From Agrobacterium cavarae (GTDB lineage: Bacteria; Pseudomonadota; Alphaproteobacteria; Rhizobiales; Rhizobiaceae), in assembly GCF_004310285.1 (NCBI RefSeq), contig NZ_SISF01000028.1:184595-248594 (forward strand): 64,000 bases of DNA, written 5' to 3'. Position numbers and translations under genes: made by a program. This document shows, one piece after another, positions 1 to 8,567 of the stretch (positions are counted from its first letter, which is position 1; the number at the start of each line of letters is the position of its first letter). The notes under the pieces are model-generated. The model did no database searches, was not told the origin of the DNA, and was given only the letters and a program-made list of their open reading frames with translations.

Positions 1-1440
1 GGACGACAGAGCGTTCAGCTGCGAGGTAGACATGACGGCAATCTGCGCCTTGTTCAGTGCTGCTGCGTTCGTGCTGCTCAAGTTGGTCAAAGCCGCTGCA
101 GAAAGGCCGGAAATTGCCTTGGCGTTGATCGACGCAACCTCTCCGGTGGAGAAGAGAGCGAGTTCGGCGCTGTCGAGCGTTGCCAGTTGGGCAGAGCTCA
201 AGCTGGCGATCTGAGCCGAGTTCAGCGCATCGATCTGGTTGGTCGTCATCGCTGCAAACTGCGTCGTGGTCAGGGCTGCTGCCTGTGTCGCGCTGAGGTT
301 TGCGATGTTGCCCGTGGTCAACTTGCTGACCGTGATGCCTGCAAGCGCCTTGGCGCTGATAGCCTTGACCTCATCGCTGGAGAAGGTGTTGAGCGCGTCG
401 GATGACAGAGCGTTCAGCTGTGTCGAAGACATGACTGCGATCTGTGCCTTGGTCAGTGCGGCTGCGCTTGTGCTGCTCAGGTTGGTCAGAGCCGCTGCAG
501 AAAGGCCTGCGATAGCCTGGGTGCTGATGGACCCGATTTCAGCCGTTGAGAAGAGAGCGAGTTCGGCGCTGTCGAGCGTTGCCAGTTGGGCAGAGCTCAG
601 GCCAGCGATCTGAGTGGAGTTCAGCGCGTCGATCTGGTTGGTCGTCATCGCTGCAAACTGCGTCGTGGTCAGGGCTGCTGCCTGGTCCTTGCTCAGGTTA
701 GCAACGTTACCGGTGGTCAACTTGCTGACGGTGAGGCCGGCGATCGCCTTGGCGCTGATGGCCTTGACTTCATCGCTGGAGAAGGTGTTGAGCGCATCAG
801 ACGACAGCGCGTTCAGCTGCGAGGTAGACATGACGGCAATCTGCAACTTGGCCAGGGCTGCTGCGCTCGCGCTGCTCAAGTTTGTCAGGGCTGTTGAAGA
901 AAGACCGGAAAGTGCCTTGGTGCTGAGTGCCGCGACCTCTCCGGTGGAGAAGAGAGCGAGTTCGGCGCTGTCGAGCGTTGCCAGTTGGGCAGAGCTCAAG
1001 CTGGCGATCTGAGCCGAGTTCAGCGCTTCGACCTGGTTGGTCGTCATCGCTGCAAACTGCGTCGTGGTCAGGGCTGCTGCCTGTGTCGCGCTCAGGTTTG
1101 CGATGTTGCCCGTGGTCAACTTGCTGACCGTGATGCCTGCAAGCGCCTTGGCGCTGATAGCCTTGACTTCATCGCTGGAGAAGGTGTTGAGGGCATCGGA
1201 CGACAGAGCGTTCAGCTGTGTCGAAGACATGACTGCGATCTGTGCCTTGGTCAGTGCGGCTGCACTTGTGCTGCTCAGGTTGGTCAGAGCCGCGGCAGAA
1301 AGGCCTGCGATGGCCTGGGTGCTGATAGCAGCGATCTCATCGGTGCTGAAGAGAGCCAGCTCTGCGCTGTTGATTGTCGCGACCTGAGCCGAGCTCATGC
1401 TAGCGATCTGGGTGGCGTTCAGCGCCTGGATCTGGCTGGT
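1..1440. repeat. 399-bp tandem units with 798-bp superperiod
   Basis: The same landmark (catgacggca or catgactgcg) recurs at 31, 430, 829 and 1228, exactly 399 bp apart. Copies one and three share one version and copies two and four the other, giving a 798-bp superperiod. The segment near 181-370 is almost identical to 979-1168, more similar than adjacent units are. This fits a recent duplication of a two-unit block, or gene conversion. Similarity fades above about 1345-1440, toward the 5' end of the gene. Confidence 0.9.
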
Positions 1441-1755
1441 CGACAATCCTTCGATCTGGGTGGTGCTTAGTGCGACGACCTGTGCCGCACTAAAGCCGGT
1501 AACTTGGGCGGTGCTTAGCGCTCCCAGCTGGCTCAACGTGAGCCCCTTGACGGCGGGCGCCGAAATGGCGCGGACGTCATCGGAGCTCAGAAGAGCGACA
1601 TTGGCAGTCGTAAGGGATCCAACTTGCGCGGAGCTCAGCGCCTTGATCTTGGTGGCGTCGAGAGCATTCACGTCCGCCGAGGTCAAGCTCGCGATCGTCG
1701 ATGTGGAAAGCTTGGAGATCTGCGTAGCAGACAAGGAGGAGATAATGGAAGTCAT
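1..1755 (-). CDS. Octapeptide-repeat protein, 3' end beyond window
   Basis: Open minus-strand frame of 585 codons from ATG at 1755 to the left edge, with no stop. A good Shine-Dalgarno (AAGGGA) lies about 7 nt upstream. From residue 1 the protein reads in octads such as SATQISKL, STSTIASL, TSADVNAL, SSAQVGSL; consensus is roughly [S/T/N][S/T]-x-[Q/E/A]-[I/V/L]-x-x-[L/M/I/F]. Sixteen octads plus one five-residue break (NIANL or NVANL) make a 133-residue higher unit. Cys, Trp and Tyr are absent from the part read; Ser, Thr, Ala, Leu and Gln dominate. No signal peptide is visible, so if secreted it would need a C-terminal (type I-like) signal beyond the window; that is inference. The S-x-x-Q/E pattern resembles a helix N-cap box, so each octad might be a short helical turn in a solenoid. 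I do not recognise the family. A surface or matrix protein is one possibility. Confidence 0.85.
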   Translation of the reverse strand, partial: MTSIISSLSATQISKLSTSTIASLTSADVNALDATKIKALSSAQVGSLTTANVALLSSDDVRAISAPAVKGLTLSQLGALSTAQVTGFSAAQVVALSTTQIEGLSTSQIQALNATQIASMSSAQVATINSAELALFSTDEIAAISTQAIAGLSAAALTNLSSTSAAALTKAQIAVMSSTQLNALSSDALNTFSSDEVKAISAKALAGITVSKLTTGNIANLSATQAAALTTTQFAAMTTNQVEALNSAQIASLSSAQLATLDSAELALFSTGEVAALSTKALSGLSSTALTNLSSASAAALAKLQIAVMSTSQLNALSSDALNTFSSDEVKAISAKAIAGLTVSKLTTGNVANLSKDQAAALTTTQFAAMTTNQIDALNSTQIAGLSSAQLATLDSAELALFSTAEIGSISTQAIAGLSAAALTNLSSTSAAALTKAQIAVMSSTQLNALSSDALNTFSSDEVKAISAKALAGITVSKLTTGNIANLSATQAAALTTTQFAAMTTNQIDALNSAQIASLSSAQLATLDSAELALFSTGEVASINAKAISGLSAAALTNLSSTNAAALNKAQIAVMSTSQLNALSS

Positions 1756-3086
1756 GAACGTGTCCCTTACCGAATGGCGACTGGTCGCGCCTATCTGCCG
1801 TCCGACACCGTCCCCACTGACGGGAATCCGACACGCGCAAATAAAGCGAAATTGTTGAGAACATGGCTCATGTGAACCTGCGTAGGAAACGCTTCATGCA
1901 ATTCGAGCTGGAGAAGCTCGGATTTTCCACGCTAGCTATTGCGAATGCCGCTAATAAACGATGCCGCTTGAATAACTGACTATGGCTATTTCGTAGCAGG
2001 CAAACCTTTAAAACCGGGTTAACGCTCCGCGCCATCGCGGACACTTATTCTTCAATTTCATGTATTTTTGAGAGAAATTAGAAGGATATAATGTACCATT
2101 TTTTTTGAAGATTTGACTCGACTACAGGTTAAAAACATAGATTATGCGATTTATCTAAAAGGTATTGGTAGCCTTTACCCACTATATTTCACATCAAGAA
2201 GCAAAAAAATCCAGTAACATTCGCATCCCAATAAAAGAAAGGTAATTTTAATCTGATGTTTTTTGATCAGGGAAGCGTCGACGTCTTGGATGGATGGGAT
2301 AGTGAATAGCGACAGAAACTGGTCGTTTTTTTCTTCTTCCTCGAAGATAGAGAATGAATACGTCCCGCCAGCGCCGCAAGTTATAAGTTTAACCATGTGA
2401 CAAAGCGCAAATTAGGAGCCTTCTTTATCGCGATACTCTGCATTTTCGGCATGAAAGCATAAAACAGCCCGTATTTCGAACGTCGTGGAGAGTATCGTTT
2501 TTACCTCGCCGTCTAGTAATTGTTCGCGCATCGGCTCCATAAAGCAATTGCTCCACGACAACGATGATATTCTTCACTCGGCAAGACAGTACGGACACGC
2601 GCAGCGACCACTCGCTGCCACCGAGTGCGCAATTCTCCGACGTGCAAGCACTGTCCAGTGCAAGACGACGTCTGAAGGCTCGGACGCTATTTGCCTAAGA
2701 GGCGGCGGCACCCTTGCTCCGTCACAAAGAAACAAACATGGGACGCTTGCAAAGACATGCCGCAGAGACTGCGGATAGTATCGTCTTGAGCAGCGTGGAA
2801 GACGGCTTTTGGGGGAACTGTTCTTTGAGACCTTAATCGGTCATTTCAGCAGGGCTTAGACGGACTTGTACCATCAAGCCTTGCGACAAGTGAGGGGGCG
2901 GAACCGTGTCCGCCCCCTAAATAGACGATGTGGATAGCCGGTTTCGGGTGCAAGAACCACCCGCATTAAAATCCAAGTCAGCTTACAGCATCGGCCCGAA
3001 AATCGATTCCTATTTTCGAAAAGCACGATGCATCGATCAAAGTAGATAGAGCGCCACTCATGACTTAGAAGAGGCGGGCCCTATTC
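1756..3086. other. AT-rich 1.3-kb gap without a convincing gene
   Basis: Between the repeat-protein start and the downstream MCP end. 2040-2450 is strongly AT-rich compared with the flanks. Open frames here (minus 2175-2396, 73 codons; plus 2485-2778, 97 codons) lack a ribosome-binding site and look unlike any family I know. A strong hairpin lies at 2894-2917. The gap presumably includes the promoter of the repeat gene, but I could not assign -35/-10 boxes. It could hold a small RNA or the remnant of a lost gene. Confidence 0.5.
2894..2917. other. Perfect 9-bp GC hairpin
   Basis: GGGGGCGGA (2894-2902) pairs perfectly with TCCGCCCCC (2909-2917) around a 6-nt loop. Neither side has a T-tract: TAAATAG follows on the plus strand. 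It is therefore not a classical intrinsic terminator. It may be the 3' structure of an unannotated transcript from the AT-rich gap, or a barrier between that gap and the MCP end. Confidence 0.4.
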
Positions 3087-5120
3087 TTAAAACTCTTCCC
3101 AGTTCTGTTCGCTTGCCTTCAAGACAGGTGTCTCAGCTGGCGCCCCGAATGCTTTTGCAAGCGTGTTACCAAGTGCGCGCGCAGGCGACGCGACCGGGCG
3201 GGCCGTTGGCTTGACTGCGGCCGGTGTGAAGCTTGGCTTCGTCGAATAGACGGGCTTTGCTGCAGCCGCAGGCGCTGCGCGTGGCGCAGTCGGAGCCGGA
3301 CTTGATGTAAAGGACGCAACGCGTGTGGCCGCACCTGCGCCCAGATTGAACTGGCCGATCAAGCTCGTGAGCGCTTCGGCCTCGCGGGCGAGCGAGTGGC
3401 TTGCAGCCGTCTGCTGTTCGACCATGGCTGCGTTTTGCTGTGTTCCCTGATCCATGGTGTTGACGGCGGTGTTGATTTCCTGCAGGCCGGTCGACTGTTC
3501 ACGCGAGGCAGTGACGATCGCGCTCACATGGGTGTTGATCTCTTCCACCTCGGCGACGATCATCTGCAGCGCCTTGCCGGTTTCGCCGACGAGGCCCACG
3601 CCATTTTCAACATGCTTGCTGGAGTTGCTGATCAGCGACTTGATTTCCTTCGCTGCATTGGCGGAGCGCTGGGCCAATTCACGCACTTCCTGAGCGACGA
3701 CGGCAAAGCCCTTGCCTGCCTCGCCCGCACGCGCTGCTTCCACACCCGCATTCAGTGCGAGCAGGTTCGTCTGGAAGGCGATGTCATCAATGACGCCGAT
3801 GATGTTGGTGATTTCGCCGGAGGATTTTTCGATCTCCTGCATGGCGGCCACGGCGCGGCGCACGACTGCACCGGATTGTTCGGCACCGGCACGGGCGCGC
3901 TGCACGAGAGCGCCTGCCTCTTCAGCACCCTTGGCGCTGTCGCGAACCGTCGTGGTCACTTCTTCCAGCGCCGCAGCGGTCTCTTCAACGGAGGCAGCCT
4001 GCTGTTCGGTGCGGCGCGACAGGTCGTCAGCTGCAGACAGCATTTCAGCGGCACCGGCATGGATTGCGGCAGCATTCTCGCCGACCTTGCGCAATGTCTG
4101 CTGCAGGCTGTAGAGCGACGTGTTGAAGTTCAAACGAAGCGGCTCGATAAACGGTGTGAATGGCTTTTCTATACGATAGTCGAGATTACCGTCGGCCAGT
4201 GCCTGGAGACCCTTGGCAAGTTCTTCACGAGCAAAAACCTGTTCCGCTTCGGCGCGCTCTTTCTCAGCCTCGTTACGCAGACGATCGGCTTCAGTCGCGG
4301 AGCGCATGCGATCTGTTTCACCCGCCAGGCGCTGCTTTTCGATAGCGGCATCCTTGAAGACCAGAACAGCCTTTGCCATTTTCCCGACTTCGTCACCGCG
4401 ATCCAGGGCGGGAACATCGACATTGTTATCGCCGTTTGCCAGACGGCCCATGGCATCCGTCATGCCGACGATGGGCGTGACGATGGCGCGTGATAGCGCC
4501 CAGATCAGCAGCACTGAAACGAGGCCCGCCCCAGCGCCACCGCCGAGCAGTGCATATTGCAGGTTAGCCTGGGCGCTTTGCTGAGCCGCGATCTCCGACT
4601 TGGTCAGCGCGTTGAGCTGTTCCTTGATCTTTTCGGCTGCAGCGCGGAAGCCATCGACCTGACCCTTGGCCTGGTTGCGGCCGATTTCGATGATTTCGGA
4701 AACCGGTGCTTCCGTCGTCTTGCGGGCAGCCATCTGCGGCTCTGCCAGTTGCTTGTAAAAGACGGTGGCGGTCGCTTCCATCTCATCGATGGATTTCAGA
4801 ATCTCGGGTTGGTCGGCAGCGTATCCGCGTGCCTCCTTCAATTTCACGAGCATCACGTCGCGCTGGGCAAACACATCCGTGTAGGTGCTGTCGCTACGGA
4901 ACAGAAGAAAGCCGCGCTGATTGACGACCTGCTCGAGCATGGCTGCCTTCGCTTCGTCCACCGTCTGCATGAGTTGCGCGGTGCGGGTTTGCGTTTCGGA
5001 CAGCTGCTGTGCGTCCAGAGTCTGAAAAAAGACAACTGCCGAGGCCACGAGGCACACACCCATCAAGGCGACGAAGGTTATGATCAGCTTGATATTGATA
5101 GGCAAATTTTTGAGAGACAT
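3087..5120 (-). CDS. Methyl-accepting chemotaxis protein with CHASE3-like sensor and NWEEF tether
   Basis: A 677-residue inner-membrane chemoreceptor. Near the N-terminus is a membrane segment ([20 protein letters not shown]), then a roughly 165-residue periplasmic helical region of CHASE3 type. A second membrane helix ([18 protein letters not shown]) follows, then HAMP, a second HAMP-like region and the conserved signalling hairpin ([20 protein letters not shown]). The C-terminus ends in NWEEF, the pentapeptide type that tethers CheR and CheB, after a Pro/Ala-rich linker. The ATG at 5120 (MSLKNLPIN) is preferred to an upstream in-frame codon at 5159 because AAAGAG lies just before it. It stands alone, with no che genes in the window. 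The ligand cannot be told from sequence. Confidence 0.93.
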   Translation of the reverse strand: MSLKNLPINIKLIITFVALMGVCLVASAVVFFQTLDAQQLSETQTRTAQLMQTVDEAKAAMLEQVVNQRGFLLFRSDSTYTDVFAQRDVMLVKLKEARGYAADQPEILKSIDEMEATATVFYKQLAEPQMAARKTTEAPVSEIIEIGRNQAKGQVDGFRAAAEKIKEQLNALTKSEIAAQQSAQANLQYALLGGGAGAGLVSVLLIWALSRAIVTPIVGMTDAMGRLANGDNNVDVPALDRGDEVGKMAKAVLVFKDAAIEKQRLAGETDRMRSATEADRLRNEAEKERAEAEQVFAREELAKGLQALADGNLDYRIEKPFTPFIEPLRLNFNTSLYSLQQTLRKVGENAAAIHAGAAEMLSAADDLSRRTEQQAASVEETAAALEEVTTTVRDSAKGAEEAGALVQRARAGAEQSGAVVRRAVAAMQEIEKSSGEITNIIGVIDDIAFQTNLLALNAGVEAARAGEAGKGFAVVAQEVRELAQRSANAAKEIKSLISNSSKHVENGVGLVGETGKALQMIVAEVEEINTHVSAIVTASREQSTGLQEINTAVNTMDQGTQQNAAMVEQQTAASHSLAREAEALTSLIGQFNLGAGAATRVASFTSSPAPTAPRAAPAAAAKPVYSTKPSFTPAAVKPTARPVASPARALGNTLAKAFGAPAETPVLKASEQNWEEF

Positions 5121-5374
5121 CGACAACTCTTTTTCGACACGGGACCGCGCATCAGTCATCAGAGCGCGAACCAGAAATTTTCCGGCCTAACCTTCATGTC
5201 AGCGACGGGATTTTCAGCTTCGCAAATTGCTGCAAAGCGGTTGATTTTTACTTAAATACGATGGTTCTAAAAAAACAAACCCAGGCAGTATTTCGTAGGG
5301 TAAACGAAGTCTTCCTCAGCAGCGGGCCACAAACCGCTTGCACTGTGCCCGATTGGCCGTCATTGACACTCTCC

Positions 5375-6127
5375 ATGACCAAAACATCCGAAAATCAACG
5401 CCTGGACCAGCTTCTGGTCGCCAAGGGCCTATTTGCCAGTCGCTCCCGCGCGCGCGATGCCGTATCGCGCGGCACCGTCAGCGTGAATGGCAAGATCGTC
5501 ACCAAGCCGAGCCTCTGCTTTGCCGAAAGCGCGCTTATCGCCATCGACGATCCGGCGCAGGATTATGTCTCGCGCGCCGCCCTAAAGCTCGTCGCAGCGC
5601 TCGATCACTTCACGTTGGATCCGAAAGGCCATGAGTGCCTGGATGTGGGCGCGTCTACCGGCGGCTTTACGGAGGTGCTGCTGGAACGCGGTGCGGACCA
5701 TGTGACCGCAATCGATGTGGGTCATGGGCAGATCCATCCCCGGGTGGAGAACAATCCGCGCGTGACCAGCATCGAAGGGCTGAATGCGCGGTTTTTGACG
5801 CAAGACGATATTGACGGCCGCGAGGTCAGCTTCATCGTCTCGGATGTCTCCTTCATTTCATTGAAACTTGCCCTTGCGCCGGCACTCGATCTGGCGACGA
5901 GCGGCGCGTTCGCCGTCCTTCTCGTCAAGCCGCAGTTCGAAGCCGGTCGGGATGCGATCAGCAAGGCAGGCCTGTTGAAAGAGCCAGACACTGCTCCGCA
6001 GGTTGCCACGGAACTCGAGCGCTGGCTCACCGAAGACATGGGCTGGGAAAGCCTTGGCCTTATCCCCTCCCCTATTGCAGGTGGAGATGGCAATGTAGAA
6101 TTCCTTCTCGGAGGCAGAAAGCCATGA
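5375..6127 (+). CDS. tlyA: TlyA-family rRNA 2'-O-methyltransferase / hemolysin A-like
   Basis: A 250-residue protein with an N-terminal S4 RNA-binding domain (RLDQLLVAKGLFASRSRARD, residues 9-28) and an FtsJ/RrmJ-type SAM-binding domain (LDVGASTGGFTEVLL, about 89-103). TlyA proteins 2'-O-methylate 16S/23S rRNA; some were first described as hemolysins. I chose MTKTSENQRL at 5375 because family members begin just before the S4 domain; the 38 upstream in-frame codons look non-coding, though no strong ribosome-binding site is seen. Its stop overlaps the next gene by 4 bp (ATGA), implying translational coupling. In many rhizobia tlyA follows dxs; here an MCP is the neighbour. Confidence 0.92.
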   Translation: MTKTSENQRLDQLLVAKGLFASRSRARDAVSRGTVSVNGKIVTKPSLCFAESALIAIDDPAQDYVSRAALKLVAALDHFTLDPKGHECLDVGASTGGFTEVLLERGADHVTAIDVGHGQIHPRVENNPRVTSIEGLNARFLTQDDIDGREVSFIVSDVSFISLKLALAPALDLATSGAFAVLLVKPQFEAGRDAISKAGLLKEPDTAPQVATELERWLTEDMGWESLGLIPSPIAGGDGNVEFLLGGRKP

Positions 6128-7374
6128 GCACGCAGACCGTCAAGATCCAGAGCCTCGGCGCGCAGGGCGATGGCATCGCGCACTGTCCCGACGGCACGGT
6201 CTATGTGCCTTTTACGCTTCCAGGAGAAACGGTCGCGATTGCCAGGGTTAAGGACCAGGGCACCATCATGTCGATTACGGAAGCATCGCCGGATCGGCGC
6301 GAGCCTGCCTGTCGCCATTTCGGACCGGATGGCAAGAACGGCACGTGCGGCGGCTGTTCGTTGCAGCATGTTCAAGACGAGCCCTACCACGACTTCAAAC
6401 GGAATCTCGTCGTTGCCGCCCTCCGATCAAAGGGTCTGGATGTGGAGGTCGATCCGCTGGTGATCTGCCGGCCAGGTGAGCGACGTCGCGTTGTCTTCAC
6501 CGCGCGCAAAACCGAAAAGGGACTTCTCCTCGGCTTCAGCCAGGCCAACAGTCACCATATCGTTGCGATCGAGGAATGTCCCATCGCTGCCCCGGCCATC
6601 GTGTCGAGGCTCGATGCGATCCGTGCGGTCGGTTTGCCGCTGGCATCCAACGCGGAGCCTTTCCGCATCACAGTGATGGAGACGCTTTCAGGGCTCGATA
6701 TTGCGGTGGACGGCATCAAGTCCGTCAATGACAAACAGCGCCGCGCACTGACGGAAACGGTTCTTTCCATGCGCGGCATCGCCCGCGTATCGCTCTCCGG
6801 CGAAATTCTGATCGAACCGCAAAAGCCGGTGATCGAATTCGGCAGCGTCAAGGTCGCCCCTCCCGCCGGCAGCTTCGTCCAGGCCACGAAGGTGGCGGAA
6901 GAGGCCATGGCCGAGCGCGTCGTGGCGCATGTAGGCAAATCGAAACGTATCGCCGATCTGTTCTGCGGCACCGGTACCTTCACGCTCAGACTGGCGCGTG
7001 TCGGCAAGGTGCATGGCGTGGAAGCGGAAGACAAGCCATTGAAGTCGCTCGATTTTGCCGCTCGCAATACACCTGGCTTGAAGCCGGTCACCATCGAGCG
7101 GCGCGACCTGTTTCGTCATCCCCTGATTGCCAAGGAACTGAAGCTTTACGACGCCGTCGTCTTCGATCCGCCAAGAGCGGGTGCTGAAGCGCAATGCAAG
7201 GAGCTTGCCCGCAGCACGGTCAAGAAGATCGTTGCCGTCAGCTGCAATCCGCTGTCCTTCGCGCGCGATCTCTCCATCCTGGTCGAAGGCGGCTATCGCA
7301 TCACAAGCTTGACGCCGATCGACCAGTTCCTCTGGTCGCCGCATGTCGAGGCGGTCGCGACGCTGGAAAAGTAA
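6124..7374 (+). CDS. TrmA/RumA-family RNA (uracil-5-)-methyltransferase
   Basis: A 416-residue SAM-dependent m5U methyltransferase of the RumA/RlmD/TrmA family. An N-terminal TRAM-like region (residues 1-50) precedes the cysteines of a probable [4Fe-4S] site (Cys63, Cys75, Cys78, Cys152). The SAM motif LFCGTGTFTLRL and FDPPRAGAEAQ follow. The family catalytic-Cys motif VSCNPLSFARDL lies near residue 365. The likely target is 23S rRNA uridine, but the exact position cannot be told. It overlaps tlyA by 4 bp, so both are probably one rRNA-modification operon. Confidence 0.93.
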   Translation: MSTQTVKIQSLGAQGDGIAHCPDGTVYVPFTLPGETVAIARVKDQGTIMSITEASPDRREPACRHFGPDGKNGTCGGCSLQHVQDEPYHDFKRNLVVAALRSKGLDVEVDPLVICRPGERRRVVFTARKTEKGLLLGFSQANSHHIVAIEECPIAAPAIVSRLDAIRAVGLPLASNAEPFRITVMETLSGLDIAVDGIKSVNDKQRRALTETVLSMRGIARVSLSGEILIEPQKPVIEFGSVKVAPPAGSFVQATKVAEEAMAERVVAHVGKSKRIADLFCGTGTFTLRLARVGKVHGVEAEDKPLKSLDFAARNTPGLKPVTIERRDLFRHPLIAKELKLYDAVVFDPPRAGAEAQCKELARSTVKKIVAVSCNPLSFARDLSILVEGGYRITSLTPIDQFLWSPHVEAVATLEK

Positions 7375-7380
7375 AGCGCT

Positions 7381-7710
7381 TTACCACGCCGTATCGATAC
7401 TGCCGCTGCCGACGACGCCGGAGCAGCGGCAACGGCCACCGACGCGGCCCTGCTGAAGCGGGCAGACATAGGGGCGTGAACGCTCGGCACTGTCTGGCGG
7501 CGTGATGACGCAGACGAAACGCGGCTGGCGGCGATCCCACCCGTTATTCTGGTTCTGATTGCTGCGTGGCGAGCTGCTATTGAAATCCTGCACCTGAACG
7601 ACATCGCTCTCTCTTGGGGACGACATCATCGGCGAGGACAGCATCCCGGCATCCGCGACGCCGGAAAGCGACAGTATAGCAATCATTGCAAGAGCGGTTT
7701 TGCGCATCAT
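7381..7710 (-). CDS. Small secreted Cys-containing hypothetical protein
   Basis: A 109-residue protein with a clear Sec signal (KTALAMIAILSLSGVADA, cleavage near residue 21). The mature part is low-complexity Ser/Asn/Gln-rich, then a basic, cysteine-containing C-terminus (FVCVITP, PYVCPL, GGRCRCSG). GGGAGAAGG upstream supports the start; two consecutive ATGs are possible. It is convergent with the RNA methyltransferase, only 6 bp away. Function unknown; the even spread of four Cys suggests periplasmic disulfides. Confidence 0.75.
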   Translation of the reverse strand: MMRKTALAMIAILSLSGVADAGMLSSPMMSSPRESDVVQVQDFNSSSPRSNQNQNNGWDRRQPRFVCVITPPDSAERSRPYVCPLQQGRVGGRCRCSGVVGSGSIDTAW

Positions 7711-7797
7711 GGCGGCCTTCTCCCAAGTAAAGATGTCGATCGAGTAACGGGAAACGCTTCCCGTTCCGTAAAGATCGACACCTTCTTCTCAAGAGAC

Positions 7798-8556
7798 TTA
7801 ACGGCGCATGAATGCTTCAAAGGCAGCGCGTGCCTCACTACTCTGAAGCTGGGCGGCGAAGTGAACGATTTCCTCGTCGATCCTGGCTCGGATCGCATCG
7901 ACATCGCCACGCACCAGATTACGCGCAATCTTCAGCGCCTGTGGTGGCTTCGACGCCAGGTTGGCAGCGATCTTCAAGGTTTCCGCCTCGACATCCGCCT
8001 CGGGAACGACCTTCCAGATCAGGCCCGCCGCCATAGCCTGCTCGGCCGAGAAGCCTTCACCTGCCGCCAGAAGCGCGAATGCCCGCTGGTGGCCGGCAAT
8101 GCGCGGCACGAGAAGGCTGGAGGCGGCTTCCGGCACAAGTGCCAGATCAACGAAGGGCGTCTTGAAGAGGCTTCGGCTGGAGGCGACGGTCAGATCGCAA
8201 TGCAGGTTCAGCGTCGTGCCGATACCGATGGCCAGGCCATCGACGCCGGAGACGATGGGCTTTTCCACACTGACCAGCGTGTGCAGGAAGTCTCCAGCGG
8301 TCAGCCGCCCCTTGCCGCCCGACATGGCAAACCCAAGGAAATCAGCCATGTCATTGCCGGCAGAGAAGCATCCCGGCGTTCCGAGAAAGACGATTGCGCG
8401 GATGTCTTCATCCGCATCGGCGGCTTTCAACGCCTCGATCATGCTGCGATACATCGCATCGGTGATGGCGTTCTTCTTGTCCGGCCGATTGAAGCGGATG
8501 ACCTGTACGCCGGCTGCGACCTGAGGCCGCTCGAGCAGGATATGATCTTCGGACAT
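7798..8556 (-). CDS. Enoyl-CoA hydratase/isomerase
   Basis: A 252-residue crotonase-fold protein acting in beta-oxidation-type catabolism. The oxyanion-hole segments are visible: CFSAGNDMADF and DGLAIGIGTTLNLHCDLTVA, with PFVDLALVPEAASSLLVPR following. AAGGAAG before the ATG at 8556 (MSEDHILLERP) decides that start. An upstream ATG at 8571 would overlap the previous stop as ATGA but has no ribosome-binding site. It lies directly downstream of an acyl-CoA dehydrogenase, so the two consecutive steps are probably co-expressed. The Glu pair typical of true hydratases is not obvious, so an isomerase role is possible. Confidence 0.92.
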   Translation of the reverse strand: MSEDHILLERPQVAAGVQVIRFNRPDKKNAITDAMYRSMIEALKAADADEDIRAIVFLGTPGCFSAGNDMADFLGFAMSGGKGRLTAGDFLHTLVSVEKPIVSGVDGLAIGIGTTLNLHCDLTVASSRSLFKTPFVDLALVPEAASSLLVPRIAGHQRAFALLAAGEGFSAEQAMAAGLIWKVVPEADVEAETLKIAANLASKPPQALKIARNLVRGDVDAIRARIDEEIVHFAAQLQSSEARAAFEAFMRR

Positions 8557-8567
8557 CGATACTTCCT

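Noticed and set aside
1..1440. Regular short-period repeats resembling a CRISPR array
   Set aside because: The 24-nt periodicity is one octapeptide in a continuous open frame, with no spacer/repeat structure.
2175..2396. 73-codon minus-strand frame in the AT-rich gap
   Set aside because: No ribosome-binding site, odd composition and no familiar domain; probably chance.
3396..4493. 365-codon plus-strand frame across the first MCP
   Set aside because: Antisense shadow; the minus strand has the conserved MCP hairpin.
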